DNA of 48,314 bases from Ureibacillus endophyticus (GCF_003628435.1 NZ_RBZN01000026.1:1-48314), one strand, 5' to 3'. Positions 1 through 8,287 are shown, counted from the stretch's first letter. The notes: generated from the sequence alone by a model not told the origin. Made by a program: numbers and translations.

Positions 1-72
1 AATGCACAACTCACCTTTTTCTGCTTGTTTCTAGTCAACTCAAGTATAGAAAAATAGGTGATGTTGTGCATT
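1..72. repeat. Long imperfect inverted repeat at the left edge
   Basis: Bases 1-22 and 48-72 are complementary apart from three unpaired bases in the right arm (outer arms AATGCACAAC and GTTGTGCATT), enclosing a loop of about 25 bases. The plus strand continues with TTTTGTTTTT, so it could be the terminator of a plus-strand gene lying to the left of the window, although the stem and loop are larger than usual. A short mobile repeat is the alternative. Nothing coding is seen between this and the liv terminator. Confidence 0.5.
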
Positions 73-140
73 TTGTTTTTCATAAATTGTAGGCAAACCC
101 CAACAATTAATATAGAACCTTATTTTACACATATTTGGGA

Positions 141-180
141 CAGAAAACAAAATAAGACGGTTATCAAAAAGATAACCGTC
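141..180 (-). terminator. Intrinsic terminator of the liv operon
   Basis: A perfect 10-bp inverted repeat, GACGGTTATC (156-165) and GATAACCGTC (171-180), has a five-base A loop. On the minus strand it is followed by a T-rich run (TTATTTTGTTTTC). It lies 10 bases past the livF stop codon and closes the minus-strand operon. Confidence 0.9.
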
Positions 181-190
181 CACGTTTTCA

Positions 191-898
191 TTAAGCTAAA
201 TATGCTTCTTTAATTTCTTCATTTTCAACTAATTCTGACCCTTTGCCACTTAAAACAATTTCACCATTTTGAATTACATATCCTCGATGAGCAATACTTA
301 ACGCTTGGTAGGCATTTTGTTCAACTAATAAAATTGTTATGCCGGAAGAATTCAATTGTAAGATAATATCAAAAATCTGTTCTACTATAATTGGGGCTAG
401 TCCCATGGATGGTTCATCTAACATTAAAAGTTCCGGATTCATCATAAGGGCTCGTCCAATAGCAAGCATTTGTTGTTCCCCACCACTCATAGTTCCACCT
501 TTTTGGTTTAACCGTTCCTTTAATTTAGGAAAGTGAGTAAAAACTTGTTCCATTCGCTCTTGAATGACATCTTTCCCTTTCACTGAGAAAGCGCCCATTA
601 ACAAGTTTTCTTTAACGGTTAAATTGGAGAAAATTCTTCTCCCTTCTGGTACATGAGCCATCCCCAGTAATGTAGTTTGGTGCGGAGGTTTATTCGTAAT
701 TTCTTTTCCTTTATATTGAATTGTCCCTGTTTTAACTTTTGCTAAACCACTAATCGATTTGAGAGTTGTCGATTTTCCAGCACCATTACTTCCAATTAAG
801 GTCACAATCTCCCCTTCATCAACGTGAAGACTGATTCCTCTTAATGCCTGAATTGCTCCGTAGTATGTTTCAATATTGTTTACTTGAAGTACTGTCAT
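191..898 (-). CDS. livF: Branched-chain amino acid ABC transporter, ATP-binding protein LivF
   Basis: One of the two cytoplasmic ATPases that power a LIV-type (HAAT family) importer of leucine, isoleucine and valine. The 235-residue length is normal for LivF. It shows Walker A GSNGAGKST near residue 37, the signature MSGGEQQM near 138, Walker B LLMLDEPSMGLAP near 158 and the switch histidine region replaced by LLVEQN, as is typical of LivF. It is the last gene of the operon, 17 bases after livG, and is followed by a strong terminator. Assignment to LivF rather than LivG rests on size, the LVEQN motif and gene order. Confidence 0.93.
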   Translation of the reverse strand: MTVLQVNNIETYYGAIQALRGISLHVDEGEIVTLIGSNGAGKSTTLKSISGLAKVKTGTIQYKGKEITNKPPHQTTLLGMAHVPEGRRIFSNLTVKENLLMGAFSVKGKDVIQERMEQVFTHFPKLKERLNQKGGTMSGGEQQMLAIGRALMMNPELLMLDEPSMGLAPIIVEQIFDIILQLNSSGITILLVEQNAYQALSIAHRGYVIQNGEIVLSGKGSELVENEEIKEAYLA

Positions 899-915
899 TC
901 TCCTTCACTCCCGTC

Positions 916-1686
916 TTAATGAACTGCTGCAGAACCTAAGTAAGCTTCAATTACTTTTGGGTTTGTCCGAATTTCTTCCGGATTTCCTTCAGCAATTTTT
1001 TCTCCATGGTCAAGCACAACGATATGTTCTGAAATTTCCATTACGAGTTTCATATCATGTTCGATTAATATCACCGTTACATTAAATTCTTGACCCATTC
1101 TCTTAATTACTTCTGTTAATTCTCTTGTTTCCTTTGGATTCATCCCGGCAGCAGGTTCATCAAGTAAAAGTAATTTGGGCTTTGTTGCGAGTGCACGGGC
1201 GATTTCCAATTTTCGTTGAGCTCCATAACTCAAATTGTTTGCTTTTTCATTTAGTAAATGATCCAACTCAAAATATTCTAATAATCGATAGGCTTCCTTT
1301 TCAGCTGAAGCTTCTTCTTTTTTCGTAAAAGGTAAGTTTAATAGAATACCGAGTAAATTTGTTTTTAAGTGGGTATGCATTCCAACTAACACATTTTCAA
1401 TAACAGACATTTCGCCAAAAAGTCGTATGTTTTGAAACGTTCGTGAAATCCCCTTTTTTGCTACTTCGTCTGGTTTTAAACCTACGATCGATTTCCCGTC
1501 TAATTTTATATCACCAGAAGTAGGTTGATAAACTCCTGTAATCATATTAAAAAAAGTCGTTTTCCCTGCTCCGTTAGGTCCAATAACTGCTGTAATTTTA
1601 CCTTCTTCAACGGTCATCGTAATATCTTTATTAGCTGTTAATCCGCCAAACTGTTTCGTTAAGCTATTTACTTCTAAAATCGTCAT
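916..1686 (-). CDS. livG: Branched-chain amino acid ABC transporter, ATP-binding protein LivG
   Basis: The second ATPase of the LIV-type importer, expected to form a heterodimer with LivF beneath the LivH-LivM membrane channel. At 256 residues it has Walker A GPNGAGKTT near residue 37, signature LSYGAQRKLEIARAL, Walker B LLLLDEPAAGMNP and a switch histidine in ILIEHDM. The LivG-type insert between Walker A and the signature (LGILLNLPFTKKEE) is visible. It lies 11 bases downstream of livM with a GGGGGGAT ribosome binding site. Confidence 0.93.
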   Translation of the reverse strand: MTILEVNSLTKQFGGLTANKDITMTVEEGKITAVIGPNGAGKTTFFNMITGVYQPTSGDIKLDGKSIVGLKPDEVAKKGISRTFQNIRLFGEMSVIENVLVGMHTHLKTNLLGILLNLPFTKKEEASAEKEAYRLLEYFELDHLLNEKANNLSYGAQRKLEIARALATKPKLLLLDEPAAGMNPKETRELTEVIKRMGQEFNVTVILIEHDMKLVMEISEHIVVLDHGEKIAEGNPEEIRTNPKVIEAYLGSAAVH

Positions 1687-1697
1687 TGTGATCCCCC

Positions 1698-3002
1698 CTA
1701 TACTTGAACCTTATCAATTGGAACTGAATCTTTTTCTGTATCATTGTTCAAATGATCTGGACGGTGATCTTTCAATTTTTTCACATCAAAAATTTTGTTT
1801 TTTGCTGGAATTAATCCTTTAGGTCGATAAAGGGCAAACACAACAAGTAAAGCTCCAAAAATAAATTTTTGCATTTTTGCTGGGCTCAACGCATCCGGAA
1901 TGGATAAAGCACCAGATAAACTTAATTGATTTAACCAGTTTGTTAGTTCTGTTAATACTTGTAGATTTAAGATTGTGATAACAGCTGCACCAAGAATAAC
2001 TCCAGGCACACTTCCCATTCCACCTAATACAACCATTACTAAAATTGTAAATGACTCCATTAATGTAAAACTAGTTGGATCGATAAACGCTTGTTTTGCT
2101 GCAAAGACGACTCCCATAATCCCTGAAAATGAAGCCCCAAGTGCAAAAGCTAGCAATTTTGTCTTTACTAATGGAATTCCCATAGCTTGAGCTGCAATTT
2201 CATTTTCACGAACCGCTTTCCATGACCTTCCTAGTTTTGAATGCTCCAAACGTAACACTGCAAAAATCGTAAACATTAAAATAAATAACGTGACAAAGTA
2301 GAATTGATTTGGAAATGATAGAGTTATTCCAAATATTTCTGGCGGAGTAACAGATGCAATACCCATTGCACCATTCGTAATATTGATTGGACGATCGGCA
2401 TTATTAAAGATAATTCGGATAATTTCACCAAATCCTAACGTTACAATTGCTAAATAATCTCCCTTAACACGCAACACTGGTACACCAATAAGAACTCCTG
2501 CGATAGCCGCCATAATTCCACCAATGATTAAGAATCCCCAGAAACTTTCTCCTCCTAGAGGGAAATTTCCAAAAGGCATAAAATTACTTGCTTGTTTCGT
2601 TGCAAAAATACTATAACTATATGCTCCCACTGCGAAGAAAGCAACAAATCCTAAATCTAGTAATCCCGCCATACCAACTACAATGTTTAAACCTAATGCC
2701 ATTGAAATATAAATGCCAACCATCGTTGCAACTTCCATATACGATTGGAAGGCAGGTCCACCGCTAGATGCGAACGGAATAAGAATAAATAGCAAACCAA
2801 GAGCTGTAATCCACTTCGTCACATTCTTTAAAGACATATAATGAAGAATTAATAATGACGAAAGTAAAAGTAAAAACGAAACAACTGATTTTTGAGAAAA
2901 ATAGAGTGCTGCAGAAGTGACAATGATAAATAATGAAAATAAAATTACTTGCAACCATTTATTTGAAAAATACGATGCTAATTTTGCTTTCATATTCGCC
3001 AC
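1698..3002 (-). CDS. livM: Branched-chain amino acid ABC transporter permease LivM
   Basis: Integral membrane permease forming the channel with LivH. At 434 residues it is longer than many LivM proteins because it has an extra pair of N-terminal hydrophobic segments (residues about 12-75) and a hydrophilic C-terminal tail of about 40 residues (FDVKKLKDHRPDHLNNDTEK). The family core is present: GMAGLLDLGFVAFFAVGAYS, RVKGDYLAIVTLGFGEIIR, and the EAA-like loop GRSWKAVRENEIAAQAMG followed by VLGGMGSVPGVILGA. The gene abuts livH with no gap, indicating cotranscription. Confidence 0.92.
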   Translation of the reverse strand: MANMKAKLASYFSNKWLQVILFSLFIIVTSAALYFSQKSVVSFLLLLSSLLILHYMSLKNVTKWITALGLLFILIPFASSGGPAFQSYMEVATMVGIYISMALGLNIVVGMAGLLDLGFVAFFAVGAYSYSIFATKQASNFMPFGNFPLGGESFWGFLIIGGIMAAIAGVLIGVPVLRVKGDYLAIVTLGFGEIIRIIFNNADRPINITNGAMGIASVTPPEIFGITLSFPNQFYFVTLFILMFTIFAVLRLEHSKLGRSWKAVRENEIAAQAMGIPLVKTKLLAFALGASFSGIMGVVFAAKQAFIDPTSFTLMESFTILVMVVLGGMGSVPGVILGAAVITILNLQVLTELTNWLNQLSLSGALSIPDALSPAKMQKFIFGALLVVFALYRPKGLIPAKNKIFDVKKLKDHRPDHLNNDTEKDSVPIDKVQV

Positions 3003-3989
3003 CTACACTTTCTCTGCAGTAGGTTTCCCAAGTAAACCTTCTGGCTTGAATATTAGTACTAATATAAGAATGGCAAAGGCAAATACATCTTTGTATTCCG
3101 CTCCAAATACGCCGCCTGTTAATAGTGATAGATTAGCAGAAGCAAACATTTCCATTAATCCTAATAACATACCACCTAACATGGCACCACGAATATTTCC
3201 GATACCACCCAATACCGCAGCGATAAATGCTTTTAATCCTAAAATAAATCCAATATAAGGGTCAATTGTTCCGTATTGTACAGCAAATAGAACACCTGTT
3301 GCTCCACCTAATGCTGAACCGATAAAGAATGTAATGGAAATAACTTTATTTACATTAATTGACATCAAGGAAGCAGTTTCACGATCAAGTGCAACGGCCC
3401 TCATTGCTGTTCCCCATTTTGTTTTATTAACAAAATAATCTAGTGCAACCATTAGAACAATTGCAACACCTAGTACAATTAGAAAAGAAGTTTTGATTCT
3501 AGCATCAAAGAAAATGCTTGAAATAGAAGAAGCTTTTAATGTGATTTGCTCAGAAAAAAGAGATGGTCCTGTAACAATATAGTTTCCGTTAAATAGTTCC
3601 GCAATAAAACGTACAACGTCTTGCAAAATAAATGAAATACCAATGGCAGTAATTAATGGGATTAGTCGAGGAGCATTACGTAATGGTCGGTATGCAACCC
3701 TTTCCAATCCAACGCCTACTAATCCAGTAATACTTGCTGTTAATACTAAAACAATAATTAATAGAATGAATTGTGGGATTTCAGCAGCCCATCCCATTCC
3801 CATAATTAATATAAAGAAGGCTGTACCAATAAATGCACCGGACATAAAAACTTCGCCATGGGCAAAATTGATTAGCTGTAAAATTCCGTATACCATTGTA
3901 TAGCCAAGAGCAACTACCGCATAAACAGCACCGAGCGTGAGTCCGTCTACTAATACTTGAGGTAAACTCTGTAATACTTCTTGAAGCAT
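3003..3989 (-). CDS. livH: Branched-chain amino acid ABC transporter permease LivH
   Basis: Second membrane permease of the LIV importer, 328 residues with about eight hydrophobic segments. Family motifs are LTLGAVYAVVALGYTMVYGI near the N-terminus, INFAHGEVFM, the loop GTAMRAVALDRETASLMSIN, and AAVLGGIGNIRGAMLGG. It starts with a good ribosome binding site (TAGGGAGGG) and follows the substrate-binding protein gene by 81 bases. No hairpin separates them, so one transcript is likely. Confidence 0.92.
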   Translation of the reverse strand: MLQEVLQSLPQVLVDGLTLGAVYAVVALGYTMVYGILQLINFAHGEVFMSGAFIGTAFFILIMGMGWAAEIPQFILLIIVLVLTASITGLVGVGLERVAYRPLRNAPRLIPLITAIGISFILQDVVRFIAELFNGNYIVTGPSLFSEQITLKASSISSIFFDARIKTSFLIVLGVAIVLMVALDYFVNKTKWGTAMRAVALDRETASLMSINVNKVISITFFIGSALGGATGVLFAVQYGTIDPYIGFILGLKAFIAAVLGGIGNIRGAMLGGMLLGLMEMFASANLSLLTGGVFGAEYKDVFAFAILILVLIFKPEGLLGKPTAEKV

Positions 3990-4070
3990 ATAATCCCTCC
4001 CTAATATAATGCATGAATACTCTAGGTATAGAAAAAGTGTTGAGAGCTAATCCCAACACCCTTTCACTCA

Positions 4071-5294
4071 CTATTGGCCTACTTCTCCTACTTGAACTGG
4101 AGGGTAGCTAGCTTCTTCAAATTTATAAAGGAAGATTTTCGCGTTCACATTATCACCTTTTTCGTCAAAGGAAACGTCTGTTAGTGCACCTTTATAATCT
4201 TTTACAGCTCGAACAGCTTCTGCTACTTTATCTTTTGATGGAAGTTCACCATTATTCGCTTTGATTGCACTTTCCAAACCTGTTAAAAATACACCCATTG
4301 AGTCGTATCCATAAACAGAGAAGCCTTCAGGGTCTTTATTAAATTTCGCTTTATAGTCTTCTACGAATTTTTTACCAGATTCTGTTGCTGTGCTATCCCC
4401 TGCTACAGATGTAATATACGTATTTTTCACTGCTTCACCTGCAATATCTACTAATCCAGATGAGTCCATACCATCTCCACCCATGAACGGAACATCGATT
4501 CCTTTATCACGAGCTTGTTTGATGATAATACCACCTTCAGAATATAGACCACCGAAGAATACTAAGTCCGGTTTTTTATTCAAAATTTGGTTTACTACAC
4601 CATTAAAGTCTTTCTCACCAATTGTAATACCTTCATAACCTACAATTTCAGCACCTGCTTCTTCAGCCGCAGCAATAAAGGCATCAGCTAAACCTGTACC
4701 ATAAGCCGTTTTATCTTGAATTACAAAGATTTTCTTTGCACCTAATTCATTAATTGCATAATTAGCACCAGCAGGACCTTGGAAATCATCGCGACCAACG
4801 ATACGGTTTACTGTTTTTAAGCCGCGCTCAGTAATTTCCACAGCTGTATTTGCTGGAGAAACCATTGCAATGCTATATTTCTCATAAACTTCTGAAGATG
4901 GGATTGCTACACCTGAGTTATAGTGACCAATAACACCGTAAATTTGTTCATCGGCACCTATTAAGTTAGCATTAGATACACCTTTTTTCGGGTCACCTTG
5001 ATCATCATATGGCTCTAGTTGAAGCGTATAGCCCAGTTCTTCAAATTTCGCTTGTTCTTCTTCTAACTTTAATTGAGCACCAAGTTTGATTGCCTCACCA
5101 ATGATTGCTGATCCACCAGATAATGGGGATTGAGTCGCAATTTTTATAACTTTTGTACCTTCAGCTGGCTCGGTATTCGTTGGTGTCGTAGAAGATGATG
5201 AACTACTCGATCCTGAATCTGATGAACATGCTGCTAAAATACCAATCGATAATACACCTGAGAGAAGAACACCAAATGTTTTGTTCAATTTCAT
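4071..5294 (-). CDS. Branched-chain amino acid ABC transporter substrate-binding lipoprotein (LivK/LivJ type)
   Basis: Extracellular, lipid-anchored binding protein that delivers branched-chain amino acids (or related amides) to LivHM. The N-terminus is a lipoprotein signal: KLNK, a hydrophobic stretch, then lipobox LAAC with Cys about residue 23, followed by a serine-rich linker. The mature part has the periplasmic binding protein type I fold of the Peripla_BP_6 family (IKIATQSPLSGGSAIIGEAI, YDDQGDPKKGVSNANLI, GVIGHYNSGVAIPSSEVY, MVSPANTAVEITERG, FVIQDKTAYGTGLADAF). It is the first gene of the operon, 407 residues. Exact substrate range cannot be read from sequence. Confidence 0.9.
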   Translation of the reverse strand: MKLNKTFGVLLSGVLSIGILAACSSDSGSSSSSSSTTPTNTEPAEGTKVIKIATQSPLSGGSAIIGEAIKLGAQLKLEEEQAKFEELGYTLQLEPYDDQGDPKKGVSNANLIGADEQIYGVIGHYNSGVAIPSSEVYEKYSIAMVSPANTAVEITERGLKTVNRIVGRDDFQGPAGANYAINELGAKKIFVIQDKTAYGTGLADAFIAAAEEAGAEIVGYEGITIGEKDFNGVVNQILNKKPDLVFFGGLYSEGGIIIKQARDKGIDVPFMGGDGMDSSGLVDIAGEAVKNTYITSVAGDSTATESGKKFVEDYKAKFNKDPEGFSVYGYDSMGVFLTGLESAIKANNGELPSKDKVAEAVRAVKDYKGALTDVSFDEKGDNVNAKIFLYKFEEASYPPVQVGEVGQ

Positions 5295-5428
5295 AGTAAA
5301 CCCCCTATTTCTTTTTCTATTTTCTAGTACTAAATTCGCACTAGTTCTATTTAAGTATAGTTTTGGAAGTAATTTAACACATCAAGTTTGTCAGAAGTTC
5401 TAACATGATTTTTTTATTTCGACACTTT

Positions 5429-5464
5429 TATACAAAAATAGTATCTAAAATTAGATTTTGACAA
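5429..5464 (-). promoter_or_regulatory. Candidate liv operon promoter
   Basis: On the minus strand TTGTCA (5464-5459) is followed by possible -10 hexamers TACTAT (15-base spacer) or TATTTT (18-base spacer). Either gives a start near 5428-5432, leaving a leader of about 135 bases before livK. The TnrA-type box at 5471-5487 would then be centred about 48-51 bases upstream of the start, the distance used at TnrA-activated promoters in Bacillus subtilis. The promoter itself is weak and its assignment is inference. Confidence 0.4.
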
Positions 5465-5470
5465 TCATTA

Positions 5471-5487
5471 TGTTAAGAAAATTTACA
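5471..5487. promoter_or_regulatory. TnrA/GlnR-type operator between liv and the tnrA-like gene
   Basis: TGTTAAGAAAATTTACA matches the 17-base TnrA core consensus TGTNA-N7-TNACA exactly. It sits in the divergent intergenic region of a branched-chain amino acid transporter and a TnrA homologue, which is where nitrogen control would be expected. Confidence 0.65.
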
Positions 5488-5505
5488 TGTTTGCCTATTA
5501 ATATA

Positions 5506-5534
5506 TTGTCACAGCCTTCAAATAAATGTAAAAT
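5506..5534 (+). promoter_or_regulatory. Sigma-A type promoter of the tnrA-like gene
   Basis: TTGTCA (5506-5511), 17-base spacer, TAAAAT (5529-5534). The predicted start is near 5541, about 39 bases before the ATG. The TnrA-type box is centred about 62 bases upstream, roughly one helical turn farther than at standard activated promoters. Confidence 0.65.
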
Positions 5535-5579
5535 GATAGAAAAAGTTATCAGAATCTTTCGAAAAGAAGGTGTTTGCAA

Positions 5580-5861
5580 ATGCCGAACAGCGATTATCGT
5601 AGTAAAAAAGTTATATCTATTGGAACGGTAAGTGAATTAACAGGACTTTCTGAAAGACAAATACGCTATTACGAAACGAGAAAACTCATTTTTCCAGAAA
5701 GATCAAAAACAGGTATACGAAAATATTCTTTTTTAGACATTGAAAGATTAATCGAAATTGCAAATCACCTAGAGGAAGGAGTATGGACACAAGAGATACG
5801 AAAGGAATTAAAACGGAGAGAGCAATTAAATATGCAAGAAGTTTCATCATCCCTTCTTTAA
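5580..5861 (+). CDS. tnrA: TnrA-like MerR-family nitrogen regulator, probable C-terminal frameshift
   Basis: A winged-helix MerR-family DNA-binding protein of the TnrA/GlnR group, which controls nitrogen genes in response to glutamine synthetase. The block [26 protein letters not shown] and [16 protein letters not shown] follows Bacillus subtilis TnrA closely. The ATG at 5580 is preferred over an upstream in-frame TTG at 5574 because AAGAAGG lies 9 bases before the ATG but only 3 before the TTG. The product is about 93 residues, shorter than TnrA (110). It ends in QEVSSSLL without the glutamine-synthetase-binding tail, yet a tail with the expected hydrophobic spacing is encoded in the -1 frame and runs on to a stop at 5912-5914. 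This may be a real disabling indel, a sequencing error or, less likely, recoding. Confidence 0.8.
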   Translation: MPNSDYRSKKVISIGTVSELTGLSERQIRYYETRKLIFPERSKTGIRKYSFLDIERLIEIANHLEEGVWTQEIRKELKRREQLNMQEVSSSLL

Positions 5862-5902
5862 GTAAAATAATAAAATCGCTAAATCAATTATTTTCAAAAA
5901 GT

Positions 5903-5940
5903 AAAAGGACTTAGTTAATCCAAGTAAACTAAGTCCTTTT
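5903..5940. terminator. Bidirectional terminator after the tnrA-like gene
   Basis: A perfect 14-bp inverted repeat (AAAAGGACTTAGTT at 5903-5916, AACTAAGTCCTTTT at 5927-5940) with a 10-base loop. The TTTT at the right end serves the plus strand. The -1 frame stop of the tnrA-like gene (5912-5914) falls inside the left arm. Confidence 0.8.
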
Positions 5941-5975
5941 AAATACCTTATAAGAGATTCTACAATTGCCCCTTA

Positions 5976-6014
5976 ACAAAAAACGGACAGATGATTTGTT
6001 GGTAATCACCTGTC
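5976..6014 (-). terminator. Terminator of the signal peptidase gene
   Basis: On the minus strand GACAGGTGATT pairs with AATCATCTGTC (one G-U pair), with a seven-base loop, followed by CGTTTTTTG. It lies about 45 bases after the sip stop codon. Confidence 0.85.
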
Positions 6015-6058
6015 ACATTAAAGTATGTAATGAAGCATTTTTATTTGTTAGGAAAATT

Positions 6059-6628
6059 CTAGTTGATTCTTTTTTCCTCAGCACCCCAAAATACTTTTAA
6101 TTCACGAATCGGATATATTCGAAATTTCGATTCTCCTAATATCGCATCCATTGAAATTAAACCAAAATGGCGGCTATCAGAGCTTCTTAAACGGTTATCT
6201 CCTAAAACAAATAGATAATTTTCAGGAACTTTACTCTCACCCGTTAATTCTTCTAAAGTAAAGTTTTCTGTAATTCTTTTTTGAAATGGATTATCCGTGC
6301 TTCGATTTACATAAGGTTCTTCATATTCAATCCCATTTATAATCAATATGTCATCCTTCATTTCTACTGTATCACCAGGAAGACCAATTACTCGCTTTAT
6401 GTAGTATTCATCTTCATAGGGTGCTTTAAAAACGACATGATCAAAACGGTCGATATCACTTATTTTACTAATAATAATTACATCTTGATTTTCGTATGTA
6501 GGCATCATTGAGGCACCTTTAACAACAAGGGGAGATACAACAAACTCTCGGCAAAAAAATGCAATGATTATGCCAAAAAATATTGCCACTAACCATGATT
6601 GAAATTCACTTTTTGGTCTAGACTGCAT
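6059..6628 (-). CDS. sip: Type I signal peptidase (SipS/SipT type)
   Basis: Membrane-anchored serine protease that removes signal peptides from secreted preproteins outside the membrane. At 189 residues it is the usual Bacillus size, with a single N-terminal membrane segment (residues about 11-26). The catalytic serine is Ser40 in GASMMPTY and the general base is Lys78 in YYIKRVIGLPGD. The conserved boxes VLGDNRLRSSDSRHFG and FRIYPI follow. It is monocistronic with its own terminator. Which Sip paralogue it corresponds to cannot be decided. Confidence 0.93.
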   Translation of the reverse strand: MQSRPKSEFQSWLVAIFFGIIIAFFCREFVVSPLVVKGASMMPTYENQDVIIISKISDIDRFDHVVFKAPYEDEYYIKRVIGLPGDTVEMKDDILIINGIEYEEPYVNRSTDNPFQKRITENFTLEELTGESKVPENYLFVLGDNRLRSSDSRHFGLISMDAILGESKFRIYPIRELKVFWGAEEKRIN

Positions 6629-6805
6629 ATAATTTCCCCCCTCATTTGTACCAATTATTAATATTTTATAATAAAGCGTTAATAAAAAGAAATATTGTCA
6701 GAAAATTTTAATGCAAATGTATTCTATTTGTAACAAAAGATATTTTTTCCAACTTTAACAAATTAGTATAAATCTATTATTTCGCCTACTCAAATATGAA
6801 TCCTG

Positions 6806-7594
6806 TTATTTTATTTGTTCTTTAGCTTTTAATGCAAGCCATGTTCTATTTTGTTCTACTTGAACTGATACAGGGTGATTGTAAAATTTAGATAAGGTCG
6901 CTTCTGTTAATAAATCTTTCGATGGACCTTGAGCAAAAACTTCACCTTTCCTTAATAAAAGCGTATGAGTAAAACATGGCAATATCTCTTCAACATGATG
7001 AGTGACATAAATTAAAGTTGGGCAATCTGCTTTAGCCGAAAGTGTATTAATTATTTCTAGTAATTCTTCGCGAGCAAGAAGGTCTAATCCGTTACAAGGT
7101 TCGTCTAAAATTAGAATTTTAGGATTTGCCATTAATGCCCTTGCAATTAGTAATCGTTGGCGCTCTCCCTGGGATAAAACACCATATTCTTCATCTTCTA
7201 AATGTTCACAACCTAATAATTGCATGAAATTTAACGCTTGTTGAACCTCTTCTTGTTCAACAGCCTGCCATAATCCAATGGAAGCAAACTTTCCACTTAA
7301 TACTACACTCAAACCTGTCTCATAATCTTTAATTTTATGTTGTAACGAACTACTAACCAACCCAATTTCTTTTCGAACATCCGGAATATAAGATTTACCA
7401 AAAACATTTCCTAGTACTTCTACAGTCCCATATTGAGGGAAAATGTAACCATTGATAATATCTAAAATTGTCGTCTTACCAGAACCATTTAATCCAAGAA
7501 TGGACCAGTGCTGACCTTTTTCAACTTTCCAGCTTACATTTTTTAAAATATCTTTTTGATTTCGATAATAACGTACATTTTGTATTGAGATCAT
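6806..7594 (-). CDS. ABC transporter ATP-binding protein, YlmA-like
   Basis: A single ATP-binding cassette of 262 residues: Walker A GLNGSGKTT (about 34-42), signature LSQGERQRLLIARAL, Walker B ILILDEPCNGLD, and switch histidine in VTHHVEEI. It resembles YlmA of Bacillus subtilis, a cassette without an adjacent permease. None is seen here either, so its substrate and partner are unknown. It overlaps no neighbour but follows the GNAT gene by 11 bases, so the two are probably cotranscribed. Confidence 0.85.
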   Translation of the reverse strand: MISIQNVRYYRNQKDILKNVSWKVEKGQHWSILGLNGSGKTTILDIINGYIFPQYGTVEVLGNVFGKSYIPDVRKEIGLVSSSLQHKIKDYETGLSVVLSGKFASIGLWQAVEQEEVQQALNFMQLLGCEHLEDEEYGVLSQGERQRLLIARALMANPKILILDEPCNGLDLLAREELLEIINTLSAKADCPTLIYVTHHVEEILPCFTHTLLLRKGEVFAQGPSKDLLTEATLSKFYNHPVSVQVEQNRTWLALKAKEQIK

Positions 7595-7605
7595 TTTTAC
7601 ACCTA

Positions 7606-8172
7606 CTATTTTAATAATTGTTCAATATATTGTTTCGTCTCTGGCCACTCATCTTTTATGATACTATACATCACCGTATGTCGAATCGTACCATCTTTGC
7701 GAACCATATGATTTCGTAAAATTCCTTCCTTCTTGGCACCAATTCGTTCAATTGCCTTTTGAGAACGGAAATTTTCATGATCTGTCTTAATTTGAACTCT
7801 ATTCCATTCTAAAACTTCAAAACAATAACTTAGTAGTAAATACTTACAATTTGTATTGATTGCAGTTCTCCAATAACTAGGTGTTAACCAAGTGAAGCCA
7901 ATTTCTCCTCGCTTATGTTTTTTATCAATATCCATTAATTTTGTAGAACCAATAATTTTATTAGTTTGACCATCAATAATGACAAGTGGGATTTCGGTAC
8001 CAGTTTCTTTTGTTTTTAATGCACTTTCAACATACTTTAAAACATCTTCTTTACCATTCACATTAATAGACATATGCGTCCAAATTTCAGGATATTTTGC
8101 TACTTCATAAATCGCATCAACATCTTCTAATTGCATCGGTCTTAGCTTTACAAGACTATTCTCTATCAACAT
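7606..8172 (-). CDS. GNAT-family N-acetyltransferase (RimJ/RimL group)
   Basis: A 188-residue acetyl-CoA dependent N-acetyltransferase of the Acetyltransf_3 type. Visible family features are the N-terminal LRPMQLEDVDAIYEV strand-helix unit, the central GEIGFTWLTPSYWRTAINTN, and the C-terminal NRVQIKTDHENFRSQKAIERIGAKKEGILR, which carries the acetyl-CoA contacts. The substrate may be a ribosomal protein N-terminus or a small molecule, and the sequence cannot say which. The ATG has an AAGGGGGAG ribosome binding site. It is the first gene of a two-gene unit with the YlmA-like ATPase. Confidence 0.82.
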   Translation of the reverse strand: MLIENSLVKLRPMQLEDVDAIYEVAKYPEIWTHMSINVNGKEDVLKYVESALKTKETGTEIPLVIIDGQTNKIIGSTKLMDIDKKHKRGEIGFTWLTPSYWRTAINTNCKYLLLSYCFEVLEWNRVQIKTDHENFRSQKAIERIGAKKEGILRNHMVRKDGTIRHTVMYSIIKDEWPETKQYIEQLLK

Positions 8173-8254
8173 TTTTACTCCCCCTTACTACTAACTATTT
8201 TAATACAACATAGTTAATATTTTTTAATTATTTGAAAATAAAATAAAAACATTC

Positions 8255-8287
8255 ATAAAAAAATCCTCTTTCCTATTTAGAAAGAGG
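8255..8287 (-). terminator. Terminator overlapping the 3' end of the FUSC gene
   Basis: CCTCTTTC (8265-8272) and GAAAGAGG (8280-8287) form an 8-bp stem whose loop contains the stop codon. On the minus strand it is followed by ATTTTTTTATG, a good T-run. Confidence 0.85.

Noticed and set aside
5380-5410. Possible CodY box upstream of the liv operon (minus strand around GAACTTCTGACAAAC)
   Set aside because: Only about 9 of 15 positions match the CodY consensus, which is near background in AT-rich DNA.
5780-5862. Programmed -1 frameshifting as the explanation for the split tnrA-like gene
   Set aside because: No canonical X-XXY-YYZ slippery heptamer is seen in the overlap, and the CTT-TAA before the stop, which resembles the prfB +1 site, leads to an immediate stop in the +1 frame. 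An indel or error is simpler.
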